A stretch of 64,000 bases of DNA, from positions 149,273 through 213,272 of the forward strand of contig JABLUY010000026.1 in NCBI GenBank assembly GCA_013306675.1, given 5' to 3'. A program made the translations under genes and the position numbers. Positions within the stretch are counted from its first letter, which is position 1. Each line of letters opens with the position of its first letter. Shown piece after piece: positions 47,182-57,083 of this stretch. The notes beneath the pieces were generated by a model. It ran no database searches. It worked only from the letters and a program-made list of their open reading frames with translations, and was not told the origin of the DNA. The stretch comes from Thraustochytrium sp. TN22 (lineage: Eukaryota > Sar > Bigyra > Thraustochytrida > Thraustochytriidae).

Positions 47182-47623
47182 GGGTGCTGACAGGAAGTGC
47201 CTGACTGACTTGACATGTGAGTACCGTGGGACGACGTGGGACGACGACAACGTAGGGATGTCGACGTCGAGCTCGACGTCGTACGACGGAAATCCGTCAG
47301 ATGGAGCCCATGTGCGCGCGGCAAGCGGCGCCCATGTCGCGTATTTTGTGTGTTTGTAAAGTCGCAACGATGATGAAAGGATACGATCTTACACTTCATC
47401 TAAGAGTGGTAAGGAGCCGCCATCTGCCGCGCATTCTGCCTTGATCCAAGCACGCGAGCAAGCAGGCAAGCAAGCTAGCAGGCAGGTAAGGAGGCAGGCA
47501 GGGAGGCAGGCAGGAGCCCTGAGACGGGTAGGACGCATAATGAAGATTGCCGCGGACAGGAGGGGAGGCAGGCAGGCAAGCAGGCAGGTAGGCAGAAACA
47601 AGAAAGGCAGCAGGCGGACGTCG
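47182..47623. other. Convergent spacer with GGCAGGCAAGCA repeats
   Basis: No gene. (GCAG/GCAA)-type tetranucleotide repeats at about 47444-47515 and 47563-47598. Confidence 0.6.
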
Positions 47624-48520
47624 TCAAGCATCAGGCGGAATCGGGTTAGACGCGAGATGCTTGACACCGTCCGGGATCGGGGGCTGGATGGGAAGCGGGC
47701 TGACGAGCTTGTAGGAGCCATCCGGTTGCTTCTCCATGACGGCGAGCTGCCCGCTCTTGAACTTCTCGAGGCGATTAAACGTGCTCACGTCCCAGTGGAA
47801 CCAGCGCATGAGGAAACAGTGGATGACCTTGGAGTGCGTGATGATGACATAGTTGTTGGGCCGGTCCACGTGCTTCCACTTGCGGTACATGGTTTCCATG
47901 AAGGAGCTCACCCGGTCGTAGACCTCGGCGGCCGACTCGCCCATGGGCCACCGGTAGAAAAAGGACCCGATCTTCTCCGACTGCTTCTTGTACTCCTCCA
48001 TCTTCTCCGGCGCCGTGTTCAGGTGCCAGTCGCCGTAGTCCTGGTTGCGCAGCCGCGAGTCCTCCACGTACTGCAGGCTGTCCAGGTCGGTAAAGGACCC
48101 GGACACGTAGGAGAACGACTGCTTGCAGCTCTTGTACGGCGACACGTAGAACGTGCACGTCTCGTCACCGATGATGTGCTTCATGGCCACGCCGGCGCGC
48201 AACGCCTGCAGCTTGCCCTCCTCCGTCAGCGGCCGCTCAATCTCCGGCTTGAGCGCGCACACCGGCAAGCCGGCGACCTGGCAGTCGCACGTGTGCGAGT
48301 ATCCGTGCGTCTGCCCATGCCGCATCAGGATGATGCGCTGCGGCCGCCGGTCGCCGCGCTGCCACACGCGGTGGTTCTGCCGCGCGACGGCTGCCGCCAC
48401 GCGCTCCGTCACGAACTTGGAGTACGGGTTGTCCCCAGGCAGGTACACCCACGCCGCGAAGGGCACCGTGCCCACCACGGCGCCGGCGGCCGCCGCCGCC
48501 ATCAGCCCGCGTCGGTTCAT
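47624..48520 (-). CDS. Histidine-phosphatase (phosphoglycerate-mutase-like) protein with N-terminal membrane anchor
   Basis: 298 residues from the ATG at 48520; the open frame further upstream to 48997 is GC-repeat leader. Residues about 7-27 (MAAAAAGAVVGTVPFAAWVYL) form a hydrophobic anchor. The catalytic core starts IILMRHGQTHGY, with the phospho-accepting H68 in the RHG motif. The second catalytic histidine is in YVIITHSKVIH (H229), and a conserved acidic segment GESAAEVYDRVSSF precedes it. These define the histidine phosphatase superfamily. A short anchored form recalls mitochondrial PGAM5, but the region after RHG (CDCQVAGLPVCAL) is not typical, so substrate and membrane are uncertain. 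Convergent with the kinase-like gene. Confidence 0.82.
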   Translation of the reverse strand: MNRRGLMAAAAAGAVVGTVPFAAWVYLPGDNPYSKFVTERVAAAVARQNHRVWQRGDRRPQRIILMRHGQTHGYSHTCDCQVAGLPVCALKPEIERPLTEEGKLQALRAGVAMKHIIGDETCTFYVSPYKSCKQSFSYVSGSFTDLDSLQYVEDSRLRNQDYGDWHLNTAPEKMEEYKKQSEKIGSFFYRWPMGESAAEVYDRVSSFMETMYRKWKHVDRPNNYVIITHSKVIHCFLMRWFHWDVSTFNRLEKFKSGQLAVMEKQPDGSYKLVSPLPIQPPIPDGVKHLASNPIPPDA

Positions 48521-50386
48521 GCTGTCGCGCGCGAGACCGATTGATTCGCGACGGGACGAGACGGGACGGGACGAGATGCGAGGCGACTCCTGATGAGCCG
48601 AGCCGAGCCGAGTCGAGCCGAGCCGAGGAGTTTGACGAGTAGGACGAGAGATGGAGATCTGAGGCCGCCCCTGGCGCCGTCCGAGCCGGACCCCGCTGCC
48701 GCCACCGCCGCCGCTGCCGCCGTGCGCCGGAGCTCGCGCCGCGCGCGCGCCGAGCGCCCCTGCCCCCGCCGCCGCCCGCCGCCCGCGCGCGAGCCCCGGG
48801 CGCCAAGCGCCGCGCGGAGAGCAGAGGTCGGGTCGAGAAGAGGGTTTGCTTTCTCGTCGTCGAGGCGAACAACGCGAAGGCGCTGCAGGCCGGCGGCGCG
48901 ACGGCGAGCGAGCAAAGGCGAGTGAGCAAGCGAGCAGGCGAGCAAGCGAGCGGACGAGCGGACGATCGAGCGGACGAGCGAGCGAGCGAGCGAGCACCGG
49001 CCTCGTCCGGCGAGCGAGACTGAGCTTGGTGGCAGAAAGACGAAGGGGTCCGGAGTGAAGAAGCTGCTGGGCCGGTACATGATAGAAAACGACATGGTGG
49101 GACGAGGCATCGCCATGGCAAATGCTTTGCTAGCTAGAGGAGAGTCGAGTTGGATGGTGCAGGCGCTGCGTGACGTGTTGCGGTGGAAAGCGCGTAGCGA
49201 TGAAAGATTTTGGGTTGGAGGCCCTTCACGTGTGCGGGGACAAGTCCAACTCATGAGACGCAAACTTCTGACGAATCAATGATGGTGTTTTGCTCGAGAG
49301 CTCCGTCAACACATCCGCGCTTTCCTCCAGGCCTAGCGCACGCAGCCTTGCTTCATTCGTCGCAAACACATTACACGCGCGCACACAGGCGCCACGGGCT
49401 TCAGCAAAGCTGTTCTGCCAACCAGCCAGCCAGCCAGCCAGCGATTGCAGCGAACCTGACTGTGAATGCATGCTGCCCTTGTGCCGCTGCCGCACAGCCG
49501 CCACCGTACAGCGATACTACACAGCTGCCGTCACCTACGTCCGTGCGTGATAACGTCCGCTCACCACAGTGCCAGAGCTCAGCACGCGCCGCCACGCGCT
49601 CGCGGCCTTCAGTTTCCAGCGAGAATGATTCGTGCATCGGCTCCACGTCTGCTGCCTTGGCATCAAATTCAGCTCAGCTCGTACGCTCGATCGGTCAAGA
49701 AGCGCAGTCTGTCTCTCTAGCCGCACACGCGCTCGTCCCGCTCGCGCGCTTCGAGTTGTCGGCGCATCGACCATCTCCCGAGCTCACTCCCCACAAGGTC
49801 GGTCCCTCGAAAGACCGACCTGTTGGATGCGTCCGATGCGAGCTCGGCGTGAGCTGCGCTCGCCCCGAGGCCGTCCGCCGTCCGAGCCGTGCCGTCGCCC
49901 GCCGTCACGCGCTTGCCTTTCTCGCGCGCTGCCGTGGACTTGGCTTTATCTGCTTGGTTGGTAACTGCTTCAAGTACGCCGCCGTCACGCCGGCGGATTT
50001 TATCACAGTGGTGGTAAGTTACGGGTACCACATGTACTTGTGCATTTCTGCTGCGACGGCCGATGCGCGCGCGGAAGTACGGGCCGGCCGGATGCGGAGC
50101 GGAGCGCGAGTCATGCCTCGCAGTAGCGTACGCCGTACGCCGTGCGGTGAGCGTTTTTTGCTCTCACTTTGCTTTTCGCTTGTAGAAGGCAGAGCGTGGA
50201 TTCCTGGACTCGTGGTTGGCACCAGGCAGGCCGCAGTTCTTGATCAGATCAGATCGAAGGCCAAAACCAAGCGCAGCAACCAAGCCAAGACGTTGGCAGG
50301 GCGGGGCGAGAGCACAGCCCAAGTCCGCGGCGGCGCTGAGAGCACAGCCCAAGTCCGCGGCGGCGCTGTGCATCGGGAAGGCGGCG
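48521..50386. other. 1.9-kb divergent spacer, repeat-rich at the left, no gene seen
   Basis: Repeats: GAGCC (5 bp) at about 48597-48628, and GAGCAAGCGAGCG/GACGAGCG at about 48905-49000. From 49050 to 50300 I see only domainless frames, with AGCCAGCCAGCC at about 49424-49442. The right end holds a 30-bp direct repeat in the leader of the DOMON gene. Confidence 0.55.
50308..50367. repeat. Perfect 30-bp direct repeat in the DOMON-b561 leader
   Basis: 50308-50337 and 50338-50367 are identical (GAGAGCACAG...GGCGGCGCT), ending 19 bp before the ATG at 50387. Confidence 0.9.
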
Positions 50387-52261
50387 ATGCAGCGCGCGGC
50401 GCGCCTGGCGCTGGTCCTGGCTGCGGCGACGGCGACGGCGGTCCGGGCGCAGGACCTGACGCAGCAGGTGGCGAGCGATGCGGAGCTGCAGGTGACAAGG
50501 CTGCAGGACCAGACATTCCGCGTGAGGCTGGAGTACTCGAGCCCGACCGGCAGCGAGGATGTGTGGCTTGGACTGGGCGTCGGCCGCAATGGCGCGACAA
50601 ACTGCGGCATGACGAGCAGCGCGCTGCTGATCGGCCGCCTCTGCACAGAGAGCTCGTGCGGCGAGGCGGACCCGATCAAGATGTACGCGTCCGAGTCAAA
50701 GAACTCCGGCGTACAGCCTGTGCAGAGCGCCAACGACGTCATCAGCAATGCCAGCATCGCGTATGAGGGCGGCAGCTTGGTGCTGGAGTTCGAGGCCGAG
50801 AGCATCGACGGCGAGCTGCTGGACGACGTGCAGTGCGTCGTGGTGGCGTCGGGGTCGCTCCTGTCCTTCGCAGGTTCCACGGACTACATCGCCAAACACG
50901 GCAACGGGCAGAAGTATAGCCAAATCAGCGTCGACTTTGCAAGCGTGGGTCTCGTCGTCGAGCCGCCGGGCAGCGAGTCGGGCGCAACTGCGACACCAAC
51001 TTCGAGCACGACGGCACCCGACCCGCCGGGCAGCGAATCGGGCGCAAGTGCGACACCAACTTCGAGCCCGACGGAACCCGAGGCCGGCTCTGTGGGCACC
51101 CTCACGGCGCTCGGCTCGTCGTACACGCTGACATACCAGGTGGTGGCGGACTCGAACGGCGAGGACGCCGTGCGCTTTACCATGTCTTACCCCATGACCA
51201 AGGGCTGGATCGCCGTCGGCCTGTCTCCGAGTGGCAGCATGTCGGGCGCCTCGGCTGTGATCGGCGGCACCGGCGTCAAGCGCATGCCCGCGGATGTGGG
51301 CGAGTACCAGCTCACTGGCGATGGCGCCTCGAGCCTGTACAGCGGGGCCAGCAGCCTCAAAAATGAGAGCGTCGCGGTCCAGGACGGCATGATGGAGGTG
51401 AGTTTCACGACGACGACGATCGCCGGAACCGCCCTCAACCTCGACAACGGCAACCGCATCATCTTTGCAGTTTACGAGGGGACATCTTGGGGGGCCTCTC
51501 ACCGGGACAGGGGCGCTACTTCGAGCGCGGTGAACTGGCTCGCCCTCGAGGAGGAGGCGCCCACCGCCGTGAGCGGCGGGGACAAGACCTCGCTCTATGC
51601 GGCGCACGCCGTCTGCATGGCGCTCGCCTTTACCTACCTCTTTCCTCTCGGCATCATGCCGTCGGTTCTGCGCGCACGCCTCAAGAGCATGCGGCCCGAG
51701 GGCGCGCCCGCGCTCTGGTTCGACCTGCATCGCGCCATCCAGAGCGTCGCGCTCCTGGCCATGGTCATCGGCTTCGCCCTCGCCGTCTATTTCGTGGAGG
51801 ACAACGGCCGCGACCACTTCGCGACGACGCACACGCGACTCGGCCTCGCGGTGGTGCTCCTGACTCTGCTGCAGCCCCTGCTCACGCCGCTGCGCAAGGG
51901 CTCCAAGCGCTCGCTCTGGCGCGCGAGCCACTTTGTCCTGGCGCTTTTCATCTTCACGGCCGGCGTAGCGGCTGCCTTCGCCGGTCTGGACGAGGGCGAG
52001 GCCTTTTTCGTCGCCGACGCGGCCACCTACTCGTCGCTGCGCAAGCTGGTCTTTGTCGGCACCTTCATCACGGCGGCTTGTGTGCTGCTCGCCTTTGGCA
52101 TGCAGGCCATGAAGGGTTTCCGGGACGACCAGGCCAGTGGCGCCAGCGTCGAGAGTACCAAGAGCCAAGCCAAGAGCAAGCCGTCCTGGGAGGACTCCGT
52201 CGAGCGCCCCAGCCGCATGCCGCAGCAACCTAGCGGCGCCACCACGACCGTCGCTCGGTAA
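50387..52261 (+). CDS. DOMON-cytochrome b561 membrane protein, copy A (two DOMON domains)
   Basis: 624 residues from the ATG at 50387; upstream open frame is ATG-less leader. Signal peptide at 1-21 (ARLALVLAAATATAVRAQ). DOMON 1 at about 25-190 (EDVWLGLGVGRN). A Ser/Thr/Pro linker is made of two 20-residue units (PPGSESGATATPTSSTTAPD-like). DOMON 2 at about 235-390 (TMSYPMTKGWIAVGLSPSG, then NGNRIIFAVYEG). A cytochrome b561 core at about 400-580 has the four histidines expected to hold two hemes: YAAHAVCM, WFDLHRAIQ, HTRLGLAV and ASHFVLAL. The C-terminal tail is cytosolic, with ERPSRMP. DOMON-b561 proteins are trans-membrane ferric/ascorbate-type oxidoreductases with the DOMON side outside. 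The donor here is unknown. Tandem with copy B. Confidence 0.88.
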   Translation: MQRAARLALVLAAATATAVRAQDLTQQVASDAELQVTRLQDQTFRVRLEYSSPTGSEDVWLGLGVGRNGATNCGMTSSALLIGRLCTESSCGEADPIKMYASESKNSGVQPVQSANDVISNASIAYEGGSLVLEFEAESIDGELLDDVQCVVVASGSLLSFAGSTDYIAKHGNGQKYSQISVDFASVGLVVEPPGSESGATATPTSSTTAPDPPGSESGASATPTSSPTEPEAGSVGTLTALGSSYTLTYQVVADSNGEDAVRFTMSYPMTKGWIAVGLSPSGSMSGASAVIGGTGVKRMPADVGEYQLTGDGASSLYSGASSLKNESVAVQDGMMEVSFTTTTIAGTALNLDNGNRIIFAVYEGTSWGASHRDRGATSSAVNWLALEEEAPTAVSGGDKTSLYAAHAVCMALAFTYLFPLGIMPSVLRARLKSMRPEGAPALWFDLHRAIQSVALLAMVIGFALAVYFVEDNGRDHFATTHTRLGLAVVLLTLLQPLLTPLRKGSKRSLWRASHFVLALFIFTAGVAAAFAGLDEGEAFFVADAATYSSLRKLVFVGTFITAACVLLAFGMQAMKGFRDDQASGASVESTKSQAKSKPSWEDSVERPSRMPQQPSGATTTVAR

Positions 52262-52544
52262 AAGAAGGAAAGCAGAGCCGAGAGAGGCAGGCGAACGTGC
52301 CGTGAGATCAAGAGATCCTCAGCCAAAGCGCCCCGAGATTGATCAAGAGAGTGAGCGCGCGCGCGAGCGCGACGAATGACCCAAGATTAATTAACTTACC
52401 AGTCCCAGGCATCTTTCATGTGACCGAGAGCCTTGGCAACATCGAGAATCTTGCACGCACGCAAGGATGATCCTTTTCCGGTAATTGCTGTCGCGAGGCT
52501 CAACTCAACTGCCTGCTTGCCTGCCTCCCTCCCTCCCTCAGGCT

Positions 52545-52597
<53 letters not shown>

Positions 52598-53638
52598 CCA
52601 AGCGACGTGCGCTCCGAGTCCACCTTGCAGTGCAGGTCCCGGCCCCAGCCACGCCCGTGAGCGCCAGGCGGCTTGCGAACCGCCTCTCAGGTTTACGCGC
52701 CGGAGGCCGACGCGAGGCCCGCACGGCGCGGCGTTGGAGGCGGTCGCACTGCACCGTGACTGCGCTGCGCTCTTGGCCGACGCCGGTCGCCGCACGGCGT
52801 GGCGTCAGGTTCTCGCCTCTTGCCTCGCCTTTCCTTGCTCTGCCTGCACAAGGACATGCGCCAAGGCGCATGTTGGCGGAGACGACGAGCAAGCTCAGCA
52901 ACTCCGCGCTGCGCTCGCGGCGTGCAGTCGACGGCTTGCAGGCAGCTCGCAAACAAACAAAGCCAATCTTACCAAATCTGCGAGCGCTGCGGCCGGGACC
53001 TAGCACGCGCCCTTCCCACCCGCGTGCCGCGCGGCGCTTCGCCGACTCGCCGCGCCGCGCCGCGTGAGCCTGAGCTGCACGACGACAAGGTCGTCGAGCT
53101 GGACTCGGAGATGGCCGCCTCCAAGTCCGAGGCTCGCCAAGTCACGCCTGCGATTTTGCGAAGGCGGGGGCGTCAGGAGGCCCGCACTGCCTGCAGCAGA
53201 GGAGCGGGTGGGAGGCGAAGCGGTCGCGCAGCGCTCCGACGCGAGCCTCGATCACGAAGTCAGCGGCGGCCAGCGAGGAGGTGGTAGACGAAGAGGAAGA
53301 CCGAGTACGAGCAGGAGCAGGCGACGCGCCTCGGGACGACGCACGGACGTGCCGAGAGGCTAGAGCGCAGGGAGCGAGTTGGCCAGCTCTCACGCCGAAG
53401 GCTGCTCGCGCCTAGGCCTGGAGCTTGAGCCTTCGCGGTGACCGGTCACGGCGGCGACCAAGCTCGATGATGCAGCCGCGAGGCTGGAGAGCTTGGTTGA
53501 TCGCGACAGGGACGATGGGAAACAGGCTTTCGGGAGCGCGCGCTCGCCTGAGCAAATCTCGATTAACTTGCGCAGAGCTCGCGGAGACGAGAAATTGACT
53601 GCGAGCGGGCCAGACCGTCGCGGGCCACCAGCGCGAAC
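52262..53638. other. 1.4-kb spacer between the DOMON-b561 genes
   Basis: No gene recognised. A (CCTG)n microsatellite sits at 52546-52598, and (GAGCGCGC)-type sequence at about 52350-52370. Presumed promoter of copy B at its right end. Confidence 0.5.
52546..52598. repeat. (CCTG)n microsatellite, about 13 units
   Basis: Uninterrupted CCTG units. Preceded by CCTCCCTCCCTCCCTC at about 52524-52539. Confidence 0.95.
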
Positions 53639-56002
53639 ATGGCGGCCGCCTCGGCGTACGGGGCGAAGTGCCTCATCGCGCTCGCCGCTCTCATCAACAT
53701 CTGCGCAGCCGGCGCTCAGGATCTCACGCAAGATATAGGAGAGAACGTGATCCTGGATCTGACGCGGCTGGAGGGCGGTTTCTATCACGTGCGGCTCGAA
53801 TACGCGGGCGCGGATGGGGGCGAGGACGTGTGGCTCGGATTCGGCGTCGGCCGCAACGCATCCACCGTGTGCGGGATGACCGACAGCGCGCTGCTGGTCG
53901 GCCGCATGTGCACCAACAGCACGTGCGGGTCCGACACGGCCGTAAAGACCTACGCTTCCGAGGATGCCTTCGCCGGCGTGCAGGAGGTCGACACCAATGA
54001 CACGCCCGCCAACGCCTCCATTGCCTACGAGGACGGAAGCCTTGTCCTGAGCTTTGTTGCTGCGAGCATCGATGGGGAGACCCTCGAGAATGCCCAGTGC
54101 GTCGTCATGGCCTCGGGGCCTCTCGAGTCAACCGCTGGCACGACGGACTACATTGGCGTCCACGACCAGACACGCAGCGACGTGTCGGTGGATTTTGCCA
54201 GCGTGGGTGTTGCCACCACTACCAACAGCTCTAGCGCGACAGCGAGCCCAACCAGCGCGACGGCGAGCCCAGCGGCCTCTGGCTCCGGCACGCTCACGGG
54301 TCTGGAGGACCAATTCGTCCTCACGTACGAGATCGTCAGCGATGCCAACGGTGACGAAGCCGTGCAATTTAGCATGAGCTACCCAATCACCACGGGCTGG
54401 CTCGCCATGGCGCTGTCCTCCAGCGGCGGCATGGCCGGTGCCGCGGCCGTCATCGGCGGCAGTGGCGTCGACAGCATGCCAGCAGACGTGGGCGAGTACG
54501 AGCTGACGGGGGGCGGCGCCTCCGACCTGTACAGTGGAGACCCGAGCATTGAAAACGCGTCGGTGAGCGTAGAGGACGGGACCATGGTAGTAAGCTTCAC
54601 GACCTCGGCTATCGCCGGGACAGGGCTGGACATGGAGAACGGCAACCGTATCATCTATGCAGTGTACGAGGGCGCAACGTGGGGCCGGAGCCACGGTTTC
54701 AACGCGGGTGACTCAGGGAGCCTCGTGGACTTTGGGAGCGCTGCGGGTTCTAGCTCTGCCGGCCCAACGACGGCGAGCCCGACGTCGTCCTCGTCCAGCT
54801 CCAGCACTACCTCCGCGGGAACGTTGACAGGGCTCGAAGAGCAGTTCGTGCTCACGTACGAGGCGGCGATGAGCTCGGACGGCGAGGAAGCGGTGCGATT
54901 TACGATGACGTACCCAATCACGACCGGGTGGGTCGCCATGGCATTGTCTTCGAGCGGCGGCATGGCCGGCGCCTCGGCCGTCATCGGCGGCAGCGGAGTG
55001 AGCAGCATGCCTGCGAACGTGGGCGAGTACGTGCTCTCCAGCTCGGGCGCGTCCGACCTATACGATGGCACAAGCGGCATCGAGAACGCCTCGGTCACGG
55101 TGCAGGACGGGAGTATGGAGGTGAGCTTTCTGGCCAAGGCCATTGCCGGGACCGAGCTGGACCTGGAGAACGGCAACCGTGTTATCTACGCGGTGTATGA
55201 CGGGTCCACCTGGGGCGCGAGCCACGGCGGGAACGTGGGCGATTCGGTGGACGTGGTGGACTGGTTCGCCGCCGAGGAGGTCGCCGGCACGAGTGGCGAG
55301 GACAAGACGGCGCTCTACGTGGCGCACGCGGCGCTCATGACGCTCGCGTTCACCTTTCTTTTCCCGCTCGGCGCAATGCCGTCGGTGCTGCGCAAGCACC
55401 TCAAGAGCAAGCGCCGCGGGGTCCCACATGCGCTGTGGTTTGACCTTCACCGCGCAATCCAGTGCATAGCGCTTGCCGCGATGCTGGCCGGCTTTGCCAT
55501 CGCCGTGTACTTTGTGGACGACAGCGGTGGCGGACACTTTGCGTCCACGCACACGCGACTCGGTCTCGCAGTAGTGGTGGTGACCGTGCTGCAGCCACTG
55601 CTGACGCCGCTGCGCAAAGGCTCGCTGCGACCTCTGTGGCGCACGAGCCACTTCGTCTTTGCCCTCTTCATCGTCGTAGGCGGCGTGGCGGCCTGCTACA
55701 CGGGCCTCGAGGAGGGCGAGGGCTACTTTGCGAACGCGAGCACCTTTGATTCGCTTCAGACGCTCGTGTACGTGGGCACGGCCATCACGGCGGTATGCGT
55801 GGTGATTTCCTTTGTCTTGCAGGCGGCAAAGGGCTTCCGGGACGAAAAGGCGGCCGAGCACAAGGACAGCACGGGCAGCGACGCGAGCAAGGGGTCTGTC
55901 GGGCGTCCAAGCCGCGAGCCTGCCGAGCGCCCAAGCCGCGAGCCCCAGGACCCTGAGGTGGACGGGCCACAAACCAAGTTGGACACCGTCACCATTACAT
56001 AA
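53639..56002 (+). CDS. DOMON-cytochrome b561 membrane protein, copy B (three DOMON domains)
   Basis: 787 residues, ATG at 53639. Signal peptide at about 1-26 (LIALAALINICAAGAQ). DOMON 1 at about 27-190 resembles copy A's first domain (EDVWLGFGVGRNAST, CGMTDSALLVGRMC). DOMON 2 (about 218-370) and DOMON 3 (about 398-545) are near-repeats of each other: both have YPITTGW(L/V)AMALSSSGGMAGA and AVIGGSGV.SMPA.VGEY. Ser/Thr linkers separate them. The b561 core follows (about 555-720) with four histidines in the same places as copy A: VAHAALMT, WFDLHRAIQ, HTRLGLAV and TSHFVFAL. The tail carries a doubled RPSREP motif where copy A has one RPSRMP. It is a tandem duplicate of the upstream gene with one additional DOMON domain. 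Confidence 0.9.
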   Translation: MAAASAYGAKCLIALAALINICAAGAQDLTQDIGENVILDLTRLEGGFYHVRLEYAGADGGEDVWLGFGVGRNASTVCGMTDSALLVGRMCTNSTCGSDTAVKTYASEDAFAGVQEVDTNDTPANASIAYEDGSLVLSFVAASIDGETLENAQCVVMASGPLESTAGTTDYIGVHDQTRSDVSVDFASVGVATTTNSSSATASPTSATASPAASGSGTLTGLEDQFVLTYEIVSDANGDEAVQFSMSYPITTGWLAMALSSSGGMAGAAAVIGGSGVDSMPADVGEYELTGGGASDLYSGDPSIENASVSVEDGTMVVSFTTSAIAGTGLDMENGNRIIYAVYEGATWGRSHGFNAGDSGSLVDFGSAAGSSSAGPTTASPTSSSSSSSTTSAGTLTGLEEQFVLTYEAAMSSDGEEAVRFTMTYPITTGWVAMALSSSGGMAGASAVIGGSGVSSMPANVGEYVLSSSGASDLYDGTSGIENASVTVQDGSMEVSFLAKAIAGTELDLENGNRVIYAVYDGSTWGASHGGNVGDSVDVVDWFAAEEVAGTSGEDKTALYVAHAALMTLAFTFLFPLGAMPSVLRKHLKSKRRGVPHALWFDLHRAIQCIALAAMLAGFAIAVYFVDDSGGGHFASTHTRLGLAVVVVTVLQPLLTPLRKGSLRPLWRTSHFVFALFIVVGGVAACYTGLEEGEGYFANASTFDSLQTLVYVGTAITAVCVVISFVLQAAKGFRDEKAAEHKDSTGSDASKGSVGRPSREPAERPSREPQDPEVDGPQTKLDTVTIT

Positions 56003-56066
56003 ACTTGTTAAAAACCACACAGACACTCTCGTCCAAAATGAAGTCACGGCATCTTTCTCTCTTTCC

Positions 56067-56071
<5 letters not shown>

Positions 56072-56101
<30 letters not shown>
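56072..56101. repeat. (CT)n microsatellite, about 15 units
   Basis: Uninterrupted CT dinucleotides 70 bp past the stop of DOMON-b561 copy B. Confidence 0.95.
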
Positions 56102-56103
<2 letters not shown>

Positions 56104-56162
56104 GTAGAATGACAGAGGCCAATGCATGCAAATTGAGGCGGCACGCCCGCCGCGATGGGCTT

Positions 56163-56218
56163 CAACCACATCTCTTCGCTCGAGAAGATGTGGTTGGGCG
56201 AGCGAAGAGATGTGGTTG
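56163..56218. repeat. 20-bp perfect inverted repeat with an alternative pairing arm
   Basis: 56163-56182 (CAACCACATCTCTTCGCTCG) is exactly complementary to 56199-56218. The 16-nt spacer contains a second copy of AGATGTGGTTG (56186-56196) that could pair with the left arm instead, so two mutually exclusive hairpins are possible. Confidence 0.9.
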
Positions 56219-56337
56219 GGCAGCGCGTCCGCCGTGTGATGTTCCTTCTGCGTATGCACAAGGCCCTCCTGGCTGTCTTTCCTGTGTACTGAGCGCCAAG
56301 TTCGCCGTCAAAGAGGTCGTGAGTGACGTGAACACCA

Positions 56338-56880
56338 TGTCACAAGCCATCAACCTGAACGAGCCCACCTACGAGCCAGTCCTCATCCTGGACCCAGAGG
56401 CTAATGCCGGGCCCATGCGAAAGCACTCTGCCGTGCCTCTAGCGGACGTCAAGCAGTACCCGACCAAGCGCACGACGCGCTCAACCGCCGCATGCAGGCG
56501 ATCAAGTTGGACCAGATACGCCTGCAGATACTCAACGTGGCCGGCGTTTGAAGCAGCGAGGTAGGGATGCGACCGCTGGCGCCGGCATGTACAATGCGAG
56601 CCTTAGCTTGGATTGCGCGAGCTGTTCTCTGGTCGACAAGGACCTTCAAGTGGACGCTGACATGCGGGCCAAGCCATACGGCCAGCCGTTTACAGCGTGC
56701 AAAATTCGGACTGTGGTGTGGCTTGCACTCAATTCTGCCGCATGAATAAGTGCCAGGACCCCTGACATGCGTATCCCCAAACGTCCATCCAGAGAATGCC
56801 AGACGAGATCGAGATCATCGGCCTCAATGAGTACCTGGAAGGTACGAAACAACCTGAAACGATGAACCTTTGGAGCACCC
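56338..56880 (+). pseudogene. Coding-like fragments, possibly a broken or intron-containing small gene
   Basis: From the ATG at 56338 a non-repetitive frame reads MSQAINLNEPTYEPVLILDP and on to KQYPTK (about 56464). A +1 shift then gives ALNRRMQAIKLDQIRLQILN up to a stop near 56548. A separate piece at about 56803-56850 reads MPDEIEIIGLNEYLEG and is followed by GTACGAAAC, which could be a splice donor. Composition is less GC-rich than nearby genes. I recognise no family. It could be a decayed gene, exons of an unannotated gene, or chance. Confidence 0.25.
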
Positions 56881-57083
56881 TTGCTCAAGCTGGCCAGGTC
56901 GGATGTGGGAGTGAACGGTGATGCAGCGCGCCGTTCAGGATGCGTCTACCATGCGGCGCTGCGCAACTTGACACGTAGGAGCAAAGCTCGGTTCACTGCG
57001 TTCAATCGACTGCAAGGGAGTCCTGTACTGGAAATCTCTTTGGTGCCCCTGAGACGCTTGATCATGCTCTACTACGTCGCGGG

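Larger units (their letters stand above)
56003..57083. other. 1.1-kb convergent spacer with hairpin and coding-like fragments
   Basis: Contains a (CT)n run, a 20-bp perfect inverted repeat, and a fragmentary coding-like stretch (separate entries). AT-richer than flanking genes. No complete gene. Confidence 0.55.

Noticed and set aside
45562-47367. 601-residue minus-strand frame
   Set aside because: Antisense to the kinase-like gene, which has a membrane anchor and kinase motifs. The antisense frame has neither.
49210-50386. N-terminal extension of DOMON-b561 copy A
   Set aside because: The frame is open but Ser/Ala-rich, with no domain. The ATG at 50387 begins a proper signal peptide.
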